From NCBI GenBank assembly GCA_964372275.1, contig CAYJRR010000009.1, forward strand, positions 1-38,591: a stretch of 38,591 nt of DNA, read 5' to 3'. Each line of letters begins with the position of its first letter. Position 1 is the first letter of the stretch. Both the position numbers and the translations under genes were made by a program. Shown in pieces: positions 28,262-35,857 of this stretch. The stretch comes from CAYJRR01 sp964372275 [NCBI: uncultured bacterium] (GTDB taxonomy: Bacteria > CAYJRR01). Under the pieces are notes generated by a model. It was not told the origin of the DNA, searched no databases, and saw nothing but the letters and a program-made list of their open reading frames with translations.

Positions 28262-30603
28262 GCTTCCCGTTCCTCGGCGCCGCGTCGGTGAAGCTCGCCC
28301 TGTTCCTCGCCGCGTACGGGCTCACCGCCTCGATCTGGGGGGCGCGCGTACGGCGCGAGGACCTGATGGCGAGCGGACGGCGCGCCGCGGTGGCGGTGTG
28401 GGGGCTGCTCCTCGTCGCCGTACTTTGCCTCGAGCGCTCGCTGATCGCCCGCGACTACTCGCTGGAGTACGTCGCGGAGGAGATCGACAACGCCATGCCG
28501 CTCCACTACCGCATGGCGGCGCTGTGGGGCGGGATGAACGGGTCGCTCCTGTGGTGGTCGCTGATCTGCGCCACCTTCACCGTCGCCTGCCTGCGCATCA
28601 ACCGCGACCGGTTCCGGGAGCTGATGCCCTGGGTGACGGCGGTCTGCTGCTACGTCCTCCTCTTCCTGACGGTGCTGGTCGGCTTCTTCTGCGATCCGTT
28701 CCTTCCGCTCGCGCAGTCCGATCCGTCCAAGGGGCTGATCGAGCTGGTGCAGCAGACCGGCGACGGAAAGGGCCTCAATCCGCTGCTCCAGACCTACTGG
28801 ATGATGATCCACCCGCCGTCGCTCTACGTCGGGTACATCGGATTCACGATCCCCTTCGCCTTCTGCATTGCCGCCCTGGTCACGCGCCGCATCGACGGGG
28901 AGTTCCTGCGCGCGACGCGGCGCTGGACCCTGTTCGCCTGGGCGGTCCTCGGATTCGGGGTGCTGCTCGGCTCCAAATGGGCCTACGAGGAGCTGGGCTG
29001 GGGGGGCTACTGGGGGTGGGACCCGGTCGAGAACGCCTCCTTCATGCCGTGGCTTGTGGCAACCGCCTACCTCCACTCGGTGATGATCCAGGAGAAGCGC
29101 GGGATGCTCAAAGGGTGGAACGTCTTCCTCATCCTGCTGACGTTCCTGCTCACCTACTTCGGCACCTTCCTCACCCGCTCCGGCGTCGTGCAGTCGGTCC
29201 ATGCCTTCGGCAGCGGCCCGGTCGGATGGCTGCTCGGCGGGTTCATCGGCAGCCTCGCCGCGCTGTGCGCCTATCTCGTCTGGACGCGGCGGCGCGTGCT
29301 GGCCGCGGAGAACGAGATCGAGGCGGTGATGAGCCGCGAGGCGACCTTCCTCTACAACAACGTCGGCCTGCTCGGCTTCATGCTGATGGTGATGGTGGGG
29401 ACGATGTTCCCGGTCCTCTCCGAGGCGGTGAAGGGGAACAAGGTGGTGGTCGGGCCGCCCTTCTTCAACCCCCTTGCGGGTCTTCTCACCTTCGGCCTCC
29501 TGGTGCTGATGGGGATCGGGCAGCTTGTCGCTTGGCGCAAGACCTCCGCCTCCGCGCTGAAGAGGAACTTCACCGTGCCTCTGTGGGCGACCGGGATCCT
29601 GGCCCTAGCGCTCGCGGCGCTCCTACCCAAGACGAAGAGCTTCGCCGGGATCCCCTGGCCCGACCCCTGGGCGGTCGCGCTCTGGACGGCGTGCGGGTTC
29701 GTCACCTTCGGGATCGTGTGGGAATACCGGCGCGGCGTGCAGGCGATCCTCGGCTCACACCGGGGCGACCTCGACGCGGCGTGGAACGACGGCCGGCGAG
29801 CGCCGCCCGAGCTGCTGGTTGCGATCGGCGTGGTCGTCTCGCTGCTCGGTTGGGCGGCGGCCGGGGTGCTCGTCGCCACCGCCGCCGCCTGGATCCGGCT
29901 GGCGCTGGGGGCGGCTCTCGGAATCGCCGCGATGGTCGCCGCCGCGCTCGCCGCCAACGGGCGCGCCGTCGCCGACCTTCAGAACGCGATCGTCGTCCTG
30001 TTCGTCCGCAACCGCCGGCGCTACGGCGGCTACGTGGTGCATCTCGGTCTCGTCCTGGTGGTGGCGGGGATCGTCGGCAGCTCGCTGTTCAAGCTGGATC
30101 GCACGGTGACGCTGAAGGAAGGGGAGCGGGCGACGATCGGCGCCTACGACGTCACCTTCACCGGCCTCGACCTGAAACGCGAGCGCGGCTACTGGAGCGT
30201 GACCGCCTTCCTCCGGCTCGACCGCGCGGGGAAGAAGGTCGGCATGGCCTATCCCCAGAAGCGCCACTACGACAAGGGCGAGCAGCCGACGACCGAGGTG
30301 GCGATCCACGAGAACGCCTTGCGCGACTACTACACCATCCTCGAGAGCTTCGCCGACGAACGGCTCGGCAACCGAGGCGAGTCGCGGTCGGCGACGGTAC
30401 GGGTGCTGGTCGCGCCGATGGTGACCTGGTTGTGGGCCGGTGGACTGGTGATGCTCGCCGGGACGTTGCTCTCCGCCTGGCCCGCCCGGCGCCGCGCGGA
30501 GGCCGCCGTTCCGGAGGCCGCCAAGTCTGCGACTGCGCCGGAGGCCATCATTCCGAACGCGACGACCGCTCGGGTAGGGACGACCGCTCGGGTGGGCAGG
30601 TAG
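28258..30603 (+). CDS. ccmF: Cytochrome c maturation haem lyase subunit CcmF
   Basis: A 781-residue polytopic protein that attaches haem to apocytochromes at CxxCH sites. The WWD haem-handling signature WGGYWGWDPVENASF starts at residue 248. Flanking family motifs are WMMIHPPSLYVGYIG, TLFAWAVLGFGVLLGSKWAY and TYFGTFLTRSGVVQSVHAF. The C-terminal periplasmic domain and last helix (WLWAGGLVMLAGTLL) are present. Length is slightly above the usual 650-700 because of extra loops and a C-terminal tail in which TTARVG is repeated twice by an 18-bp tandem duplication. GTG 28258 overlaps the ccmE stop. It is separated from ccmH by the AT-rich repeat element. Confidence 0.95.
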   Translation: MSFPFLGAASVKLALFLAAYGLTASIWGARVRREDLMASGRRAAVAVWGLLLVAVLCLERSLIARDYSLEYVAEEIDNAMPLHYRMAALWGGMNGSLLWWSLICATFTVACLRINRDRFRELMPWVTAVCCYVLLFLTVLVGFFCDPFLPLAQSDPSKGLIELVQQTGDGKGLNPLLQTYWMMIHPPSLYVGYIGFTIPFAFCIAALVTRRIDGEFLRATRRWTLFAWAVLGFGVLLGSKWAYEELGWGGYWGWDPVENASFMPWLVATAYLHSVMIQEKRGMLKGWNVFLILLTFLLTYFGTFLTRSGVVQSVHAFGSGPVGWLLGGFIGSLAALCAYLVWTRRRVLAAENEIEAVMSREATFLYNNVGLLGFMLMVMVGTMFPVLSEAVKGNKVVVGPPFFNPLAGLLTFGLLVLMGIGQLVAWRKTSASALKRNFTVPLWATGILALALAALLPKTKSFAGIPWPDPWAVALWTACGFVTFGIVWEYRRGVQAILGSHRGDLDAAWNDGRRAPPELLVAIGVVVSLLGWAAAGVLVATAAAWIRLALGAALGIAAMVAAALAANGRAVADLQNAIVVLFVRNRRRYGGYVVHLGLVLVVAGIVGSSLFKLDRTVTLKEGERATIGAYDVTFTGLDLKRERGYWSVTAFLRLDRAGKKVGMAYPQKRHYDKGEQPTTEVAIHENALRDYYTILESFADERLGNRGESRSATVRVLVAPMVTWLWAGGLVMLAGTLLSAWPARRRAEAAVPEAAKSATAPEAIIPNATTARVGTTARVGR

Positions 30604-30627
30604 CGTGCGGACGTACGACCCCAAGAA

Positions 30628-30776
<149 letters not shown>

Positions 30777-30779
30777 TGT

Positions 30780-31313
30780 TTGCGCCTGGCGGTGACATCG
30801 GCCGTCCTCGCCGTCGCCGCCGTCCTACCCGCGCCCGCCGCCGCGCAGGACCATCCCTCCTACGGCGGCGCGATGCCCGACACCGGCGGCGTCGATCCGC
30901 GCACCGATCCGCGCGTCCTGGAGGTCACCCGCGGTTTGGCCTGCAACTGCGGCACCTGTCCCCACGAGCCGGTCAACACCTGTACCTGCGGTACCGCGGC
31001 GCGCCTGCGGGCCGAGGTCGCCGCCTTCGTTTCGCAGGGGAAGGTGCGGGAGCAGATCGTCGCCGCGATGGTCGACCGGTACACCGAGGCGATCCTTCCG
31101 CGTCCGCCGTTCGCCGGATTCAACCTGCTCGCCTACCTCGGGCCGTTCGCGGCGATCGCCGTCGCCGTTTTCGCGCTCCAGCGCTCGATCGTTCGGTGGC
31201 GGGACCGCGCGACCGCAACGGCCGGGTCGACGCCGCCGCCGGCGACGGCCGCCGCGCCGGACCCGTACCTGGAGGCGGTCGAGGCCGAGCTCGCCCGCAA
31301 GGGGGACGCGTGA
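30780..31313 (+). CDS. ccmH: CcmH-family cytochrome c maturation thiol protein, CxC variant
   Basis: From TTG 30780, 177 residues: a signal peptide (RLAVTSAVLAVAAVLPAPAAA, cut before QDH), a thiol domain, and a C-terminal helix (FNLLAYLGPFAAIAVAVFAL) as membrane anchor. Known: CcmH/CcmL reduces the apocytochrome haem-binding cysteines and classically has an LRCxxCQ site. Here the site is LACNCGTC...NTCTCGTAARLRAEV, with Cys55, Cys57, Cys60, Cys68 and Cys70, a cysteine-richer variant. The rest (VREQIVAAMVDRYTEAILPRPPFAGFNLL) matches the family. The start is unsettled: an in-frame ATG at 30636 lies in the repeat element and would add 48 residues; GTG 30792 is a third option. No Shine-Dalgarno is seen before TTG 30780. 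Confidence 0.85.
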   Translation: MRLAVTSAVLAVAAVLPAPAAAQDHPSYGGAMPDTGGVDPRTDPRVLEVTRGLACNCGTCPHEPVNTCTCGTAARLRAEVAAFVSQGKVREQIVAAMVDRYTEAILPRPPFAGFNLLAYLGPFAAIAVAVFALQRSIVRWRDRATATAGSTPPPATAAAPDPYLEAVEAELARKGDA

Positions 31314-31347
31314 GAACCGTGCCGGCGGAACGCCGGGGGGAGGGCTG

Positions 31348-31839
31348 ATGGAGCCGATCTCCGCGCTCCTGTTCTTCGCGCTCTTCGTCGTCGCGTTCGG
31401 CTACGTCGCGTGGCCCCTTCTGCGGCCGCGAATGGCCGGGGAGGGGGCGAGTGCCCGGGAGCTGCGCCGCACCCAGCTGGCCGAGGAGAAGGATCGACTG
31501 CTCGGCGCCGTGCGCGATCTCGAGCACGACCGCGAGACCGGGAAGATCGACGACGCCGATTTCCAGGCTCTGGCGTCGCGCCTGAAGCTCGAAGCGGCCA
31601 AGGTGCTGCGGGACCTCGACGTCAACGAAGGCCGCCGCCTGCGCCGGACGGAGCGCCCGTCGGAGGCGTCGGCGGGTTCGGCCGCGGCGGCGTTCGGGTC
31701 GTCGGGGGGCGGCACGACGGCGCCGGAGGCGCCCGCCGGGTCGGAGCACCGGTTCTGCACGCGGTGCGGGCGCCGCGTGGCGATCGACGACCGCTTCTGC
31801 GGCGGATGCGGCGTCCCACTTTCTGGCCGCGCGACGTGA
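31348..31839 (+). CDS. CcmI-like protein with C-terminal zinc ribbon
   Basis: A 163-residue protein. Residues 4-24 form one membrane helix, then a charged helical segment (ELRRTQLAEEKDRLLGAVRDLEHDRETGKIDDADFQ core RLLGAVRDLEHD) that matches the start of CcmI/CycH proteins, whose role is to bind apocytochrome and link it to the haem lyase. The usual TPR domain is missing. Instead a Ser/Gly/Ala linker leads to a zinc ribbon (RFCTRCGRRVAIDDRFCGGCG; Cys137, Cys140, Cys151, Cys154). It sits between ccmH and ccmA, 34 bases after ccmH, and overlaps ccmA by GTGA. Topology suggests the ribbon is cytoplasmic or periplasmic depending on anchor orientation; I cannot decide. Confidence 0.78.
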   Translation: MEPISALLFFALFVVAFGYVAWPLLRPRMAGEGASARELRRTQLAEEKDRLLGAVRDLEHDRETGKIDDADFQALASRLKLEAAKVLRDLDVNEGRRLRRTERPSEASAGSAAAAFGSSGGGTTAPEAPAGSEHRFCTRCGRRVAIDDRFCGGCGVPLSGRAT

Positions 31840-32588
31840 TCGACGGCAATCCTCGTGTGGTCGAAGCCGAGGGGATCCGGAAATCGTTCGGACCGTTCGA
31901 GGCGCTCCGCGGCGTCGACCTCGCCATCTCGGCCGGCGAGCGGTGCGCCCTCTTCGGTCCGAACGGCGCGGGGAAGACGACGCTCCTGAAGATCCTCTCC
32001 GGCCTCGCCCGCCCGACGGCCGGCGGGGCGCGCGTCCTCGGTCGCGATCCTCGCGACCCGTCGGTCCGTGCACGCGTCGGCTATCTGGGGCACGGTGGGT
32101 GGCTGCACGACGCGCTCAGCGCCGAAGAGAACCTCGCCTTTTATGGCGCGCTCTATGGAACGGGCGACCTTCCGGCGCGGATCGGCCGCGTGTTGGCGGA
32201 GGTCGGTCTGGAGGCGCGCCGCCACGACCGCGTCTCGACCTATTCGCGAGGACTTCGCCAGCGGCTGGCGATCGCCCGCGCCCTGCTTCACGAACCGACG
32301 CTGCTGTTCCTGGACGAGCCGTTCACCGGCCTCGACCGCGCCGCGGCGCTCGCGCTCGCGGAGTTCCTCCGTCGCATCGCCACCGAGGGGGGGCGAACCG
32401 TGCTCGCCGTGACGCACGAGCTCGACGTCGGGCTCGACCTGGCGTCCCGCGTGCTGGTCCTGGCCGGTGGGCGCCTGGTCCTGGACCGGCCGTCGGCGGG
32501 TCTCCGCCGCGACGAGCTCGAGTCGGTCTACCTCGACGCGGTGGCCGGCGAGAGCCGAGCCGCTTCGCGGACGGGGAGGGCGGTGTGA
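31836..32588 (+). CDS. ccmA: Haem exporter ATP-binding protein CcmA
   Basis: A 250-residue ABC ATPase. Walker A is GPNGAGKT at 41-48, followed by TLLKILSGL; the signature is YSRGLRQRLAIARAL in place of the usual SGGQ form; Walker B is LLFLDEPFTGLD; the switch His lies in VLAVTHELD. Known: CcmAB with CcmC and CcmD releases holo-CcmE for the haem lyase. Starts at GTG 31836 overlapping the previous stop, and ends in a GTGA overlap with ccmB. Its order next to ccmB, ccmC and ccmD supports CcmA rather than another ABC protein. Confidence 0.94.
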   Translation: MIDGNPRVVEAEGIRKSFGPFEALRGVDLAISAGERCALFGPNGAGKTTLLKILSGLARPTAGGARVLGRDPRDPSVRARVGYLGHGGWLHDALSAEENLAFYGALYGTGDLPARIGRVLAEVGLEARRHDRVSTYSRGLRQRLAIARALLHEPTLLFLDEPFTGLDRAAALALAEFLRRIATEGGRTVLAVTHELDVGLDLASRVLVLAGGRLVLDRPSAGLRRDELESVYLDAVAGESRAASRTGRAV

Positions 32589-33289
32589 GCCGCCGGCCCG
32601 CCGCGGCACCCGCGTTCACGCGCCAGCTCGGCGCGCTGGTGGCGCGCGATCTCCGCGCCGAGCTCCGCACGCGCGAAGTGCTGGCGACGACCGTCGTCTT
32701 CCCGCTGCTCGTCCTCCTGGTCTTCCGCTTCGCGTTCGAGGTGGGCGACGCCGTGGGACTCCGGGCCGCCGCCCCCGGCGTGATTTGGGCGTCCGCGCTG
32801 TTCGCCTCGATCCTCTCGCTCACGCGGTCGTTCGCCACCGAACGGGAGGACGACCGCCTCCACGGACTCCTGTTGGCGCCGGTCGACCGCGGGACGATCT
32901 ACCTGGCCAAGCTCTTCGCCAATCTGCTCTTCCTGCTGCTGGTGCAGGCGGTGACGCTGGCGGCCTTCGCGCTGTTCTTCAACGTGAGCCTCCTCCCCGG
33001 ACTTCGCACGCTGCTGCCGGTGGTGCTCCTCGGAAGCGTCGGAATCTCGGCGGTCGGGACGCTGTTCGCCGCGATGTCGGTCAACACCCGTGCCCGCGAG
33101 GCCCTCCTGCCGCTCCTGCTCTTCCCGGCGTTGACCCCGGTGCTGCTGGCCGTGCTCGAATACACGCGTCGCTCGTTGGGTGCGGCGCCCGATGGCGGCG
33201 GCGCCCGGTGGATGGCGACGTTGATCGCATACGATCTCGTCTTCGTCACCGCCGGCTGGCTCCTGTTCGAGCACGTGGTGGAGGAGTAG
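32585..33289 (+). CDS. ccmB: Haem exporter permease CcmB
   Basis: A 234-residue membrane protein with six hydrophobic segments. Family landmarks are the N-terminal RDLRAELRTREVLATTVVFPLLVLLVFRF (core LRTREVLATTVVF), WASALFASILSLTRSFATERED with DRLHGLLLAPVDRGTIYLAK (core GLLLAPVDR), and the LLPLLLFPALTPVLLA region. It pairs with CcmA in the transporter-like complex of System I. GTG 32585 overlaps the ccmA stop by four bases; ccmC follows 15 bases downstream. Confidence 0.92.
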   Translation: MSRRPAAAPAFTRQLGALVARDLRAELRTREVLATTVVFPLLVLLVFRFAFEVGDAVGLRAAAPGVIWASALFASILSLTRSFATEREDDRLHGLLLAPVDRGTIYLAKLFANLLFLLLVQAVTLAAFALFFNVSLLPGLRTLLPVVLLGSVGISAVGTLFAAMSVNTRAREALLPLLLFPALTPVLLAVLEYTRRSLGAAPDGGGARWMATLIAYDLVFVTAGWLLFEHVVEE

Positions 33290-33304
33290 GACCCTCGTCG
33301 ACCG

Positions 33305-33985
33305 ATGCGCGGATCTTCCCGACTCCTGCTCGTCCCGCTCGCCCTGGCAGGCATGGGCCTGGCGGTGGCCACGTCGTGGCTGGCGCCGGTCGAGCGGACG
33401 GAGGGGATCGTCCAGAAGATCATGTACGTCCACGTCCCCTCGGTCTGGACGGCGTATCTCGCGTTCCTGGTGGGGGTGGTGGCATCGGTCGGATTCCTGG
33501 TGAACAAGCGGCGGTCGTGGGACCGCGTCGCGCTCGCGTCGATCGAGGTCGGCGTCCTGTTCTGCACGCTGGTGCTGATCACGGGACCGCTGTGGGCGCG
33601 GCCGGTGTGGGGCGTCTGGTGGCAATGGGACGCCCGGCTCACCAGCACGCTGGTCCTCTGGTTCCTCTATGTCGGCTGCCTGGTGGTTCGCGTCCTGGCC
33701 GCCGATCCGGCGCAGGCGGCGCGTTGGTCGGCGGTCGTCGCCATCGTCGCCTTCCTCGACGTGCCGATCGTCCATGGGTCGGTGACGTGGTGGCGAACGC
33801 TGCACCCGCTTCCGAAAGCGCTCACCCCCGAACGCCTCAACGCCGGCCTTGGCCCCGGGATGGGCCGCGCGCTGTGGGTCGGGCTCCTCGGATTCACCTG
33901 CCTCTACCTCCTCCTGTTCGCCCTTCGGCTGTCGGTCGAGCGCCTGACCGACGCGGTCGATTCGGTCGAGGAACCCCGTCGATGA
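33305..33985 (+). CDS. ccmC: Haem delivery protein CcmC
   Basis: A 226-residue protein with six membrane helices that loads haem onto CcmE. The WWD motif WGVWWQWDARLTS begins at residue 102 and the flanking haem-ligand histidines are in KIMYVHVPSVW and PIVHGSVTWWRTLHP. Length and order are normal for the family. ATG 33305 is 15 bases after the ccmB stop, and the stop codon overlaps the ccmD start as ATGA. Confidence 0.95.
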   Translation: MRGSSRLLLVPLALAGMGLAVATSWLAPVERTEGIVQKIMYVHVPSVWTAYLAFLVGVVASVGFLVNKRRSWDRVALASIEVGVLFCTLVLITGPLWARPVWGVWWQWDARLTSTLVLWFLYVGCLVVRVLAADPAQAARWSAVVAIVAFLDVPIVHGSVTWWRTLHPLPKALTPERLNAGLGPGMGRALWVGLLGFTCLYLLLFALRLSVERLTDAVDSVEEPRR

Positions 33986-34116
33986 AAAACGCCGGATACT
34001 TCTACGCCGCGTACGGTCTGGTTTGGCTTGCCGTCGTCCTCTACGCCGGATGGCTCGCGTCTCGGATCTCCGCGCTCGAAGAGCGTCTCGCCCGCCGCGA
34101 CGACCGACGCCCGTGA
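33982..34116 (+). CDS. ccmD: Small CcmD-like protein
   Basis: A 44-residue protein: MKNAGYFYAAYGLVWLAVVL is one membrane helix with the N-terminal YxxxAYG(L/V)xW pattern of CcmD, then a charged helix (SRISALEERLARRDDRR). CcmD helps release holo-CcmE from CcmABC. It is coupled to ccmC by a 4-base overlap and is the last gene of the operon. The family is short and weakly conserved, so position and topology carry most of the argument. Confidence 0.85.
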   Translation: MKNAGYFYAAYGLVWLAVVLYAGWLASRISALEERLARRDDRRP

Positions 34117-34158
34117 CTGCCCCCGTCATGTCGCGGCTGGGGGGCAACCCCTCCACCG

Positions 34159-34180
34159 GCGATCGCCCAACGGCGATCGC
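34159..34180 (+). terminator. Hairpin after the ccm operon, possible terminator
   Basis: GCGATCGCC and GGCGATCGC are perfect 9-base reverse complements around a CAAC loop, 42 bases after the ccmD stop. There is no T tract, so termination is probable from position rather than proven. Confidence 0.4.
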
Positions 34181-34281
34181 TCGACCCGCGGCGAACCGGA
34201 AAAGGGGCACGGATCCGGCCGGTTGCGGGGCCACCCCCGGATGTGATCTTCGCGTCACGCCGGCATGCCCGCTGCATCGAC

Positions 34282-34297
34282 TGTGACCCGGGTCACA
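34282..34297 (+). promoter_or_regulatory. Perfect CRP/FNR-type palindrome TGTGA-N6-TCACA
   Basis: TGTGACCCGGGTCACA is a perfect 16-base palindrome that matches the CRP consensus half-sites at all ten positions. It ends two bases before the ATG of the VWA lipoprotein, covering the place where a ribosome site would be. This geometry suggests repression or roadblock rather than activation of that gene. A weaker dyad, GTGA-N8-TCAC, lies at 34243-34258. The cognate regulator is not in the window. Confidence 0.6.
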
Positions 34298-34299
34298 CG

Positions 34300-35493
34300 A
34301 TGAGAGTTCCCTCCTGCGTCGTGTCGTTTCGCGCGTGGATCGCCCGGCCCTACGGGCTCCTGGCGCTGGCGATCCTCGCCGCGGGCTGCAACGACGCGGG
34401 GCTGGAAGAGCGCCCCGACACCTTCCACGAAGAGCACAGCCAGGCGAACTCGGTTCCGCCGGTCGACATCCTGTGGGTGGTCGACAACTCCGGCTCGATG
34501 GAACAGGAGCAGGAAAAGGTCGCCGACGGGTTCGCCGCCTTCATCCAGTACTTCCTGGCGCTCGAACTCGACTTCCACATGGCGATCACCACCACGGACA
34601 CCGATCCGACCGGCGCCCGTGGAGCGTTCGTCGGGGCGACGCGAATTCTCGATCCGGCCACCCCCGACCTGGTGAACACGTTCATGGCGAACGCCCAGGT
34701 CGGAATCGACGGAAGCGGCGACGAGCGCGGACTCGAAGCGGCTCGCCTGTCGTTGTCGGAACCGAACGCGAGCGGCGCGAACGCGGGGTTCCTCCGTCCG
34801 GACGCGCTGCTGGCGGTGATCATCGTGAGCGACGAAGAAGATGTCAGTGCGGATCCGGTCGACACCTACGTGAACTTCTTCCGCTCGCTGAAGGCGAACG
34901 ATCCGGCGCGGGTGAGCCTGTCCGGCATCGTCGGCGACGTCCCGAACGGCTGCGAGAACTCCGAGGCGCACGCCGATCCGGGCGTTCGCTACCACCAGGC
35001 GATCCAGGCGCTGAACGGGATCGCGGGGAGCATCTGCGCCGACGACTTCACGGCCATCCTCGACAGTCTCGGGAGCCTGATCTCCGGGATGACGGTGGCG
35101 CTCGAGCTCAAGCACGAGCCGACGGCGGAGTCGATCCGCGTCCGCGTCGACGGCGTGGAGGTTCCGAACGATCCACTGTACGGTTGGACCTGGAGCGCGT
35201 CCCAGAACGCGATCGTATTCGCGACCCCGGCCGCCCCCGAGGAGTGCGCGCGCATCGAGATCGACTACGTCGTCTCGCGCTGGCGGGAGGCGGACGAGCA
35301 GCCGGAGGTGGAGCCGGCGCCGGAGGGCTGCACCAACGGCGTTACGAACTCCGTCGGATCGCTCGACGGCGGCACGATCGAAGGATGCGCGATCGGCCGA
35401 TTCGGCGGTCGGCCACGGGCCGTGGCGGGGTCGGTCGCGGCGGTGCTGGCGGTGCTGCCCGTGGCGGCGGCGCTCCGCCGCCGTCGCCGCTGA
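34300..35493 (+). CDS. von Willebrand factor A lipoprotein with Arg-rich C-terminal tail
   Basis: A 397-residue exported protein. The N-terminal segment ends LALAILAAGC (lipobox LAAGC, Cys30). A VWA domain follows (about 55-270): DILWVVDNSGSM carries the MIDAS motif Asp62-x-Ser64-x-Ser66, and later VIIVSDEEDVSADP and LKANDPARVSLSGIVGD fit the fold. Known: VWA/MIDAS domains bind divalent metal and protein partners. The C-terminus is TNSVGSLDGG...CAIGRFGG, a hydrophobic stretch (AVAGSVAAVLAVLPVAAAL) and RRRRR, which resembles the MYXO-CTERM type of sorting tail. ATG 34300 sits just behind the palindrome at 34282-34297 and has no visible ribosome site; an earlier in-frame ATG at 34243 would spoil the signal peptide. 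Confidence 0.88.
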   Translation: MRVPSCVVSFRAWIARPYGLLALAILAAGCNDAGLEERPDTFHEEHSQANSVPPVDILWVVDNSGSMEQEQEKVADGFAAFIQYFLALELDFHMAITTTDTDPTGARGAFVGATRILDPATPDLVNTFMANAQVGIDGSGDERGLEAARLSLSEPNASGANAGFLRPDALLAVIIVSDEEDVSADPVDTYVNFFRSLKANDPARVSLSGIVGDVPNGCENSEAHADPGVRYHQAIQALNGIAGSICADDFTAILDSLGSLISGMTVALELKHEPTAESIRVRVDGVEVPNDPLYGWTWSASQNAIVFATPAAPEECARIEIDYVVSRWREADEQPEVEPAPEGCTNGVTNSVGSLDGGTIEGCAIGRFGGRPRAVAGSVAAVLAVLPVAAALRRRRR

Positions 35494-35636
35494 CGGAAAT
35501 CGCTGGCACGGCGCCCGAGTTCCGGCCCTCCAACGAGGCGCTTCCACGCCGCATCGATCGGCGGTTTAATAGCGTTCGGGTCGCGCAGGGGAGGGCGGAC
35601 GGCGGCGTCGCGTTGGGCCGCGGCAAGGGGGAGGAT

Positions 35637-35676
35637 GTGCAGTTCGCTGCCCATCGCAATGGGCAGCACCATGCAC
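35637..35676 (+). other. Forty-base stem-loop
   Basis: GTGCA pairs with TGCAC, then a symmetric 4x4 internal loop (GTTC/ACCA), then GCTGCCCAT pairs perfectly with ATGGGCAGC around CGCA. It lies 143 bases after the VWA gene stop and has no T tract. It could be a terminator, a processing site or part of a leader RNA for the next gene. Confidence 0.5.
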
Positions 35677-35825
35677 GAGGCCGGTGGGGCGGAACTCTCC
35701 GCCTGCGCCGGCCTGTCGCGGAGCCAGGGAATTCGAGAGGTCCGGGGCGAGCTTGCCGGGGGGTTGATCGTCGTCACAACTCTGGCCTCCGGCATGCGTA
35801 GGATGGGTGGTTGGATCGCTGTCGT

Positions 35826-35842
35826 CAGGCGCTAGGCGCCTG
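35826..35842 (+). promoter_or_regulatory. Hairpin adjacent to the ribosome binding site of the 35858 gene
   Basis: CAGGCGC and GCGCCTG pair around TAG. The next bases are GGGAGGA (the Shine-Dalgarno sequence, with nine bases to ATG 35858). A stem this close could influence ribosome access. Confidence 0.4.
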
Positions 35843-35857
35843 GGAGGACGTCGAGTC

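Larger units (their letters stand above)
35494..35857. other. Intergenic region with two hairpins
   Basis: These 364 bases hold no gene I can support. They contain a long imperfect hairpin (35637-35676), a CRP-like half-conserved site GTTGATCGTCGTCACA (35763-35778), a TAGGAT that could serve as a -10 (35799-35804), and a 7-base-stem hairpin directly before the ribosome site of the next gene. Confidence 0.6.

Noticed and set aside
34159-34180. Two GCGATCGC octamers resembling cyanobacterial HIP1
   Set aside because: They occur once as a pair and are simply the two arms of a hairpin; the window has nothing else cyanobacterial.
34243-34258. GTGA-N8-TCAC dyad as a second CRP site
   Set aside because: The half-site spacing is two bases too long for a CRP/FNR site; mentioned only as context.
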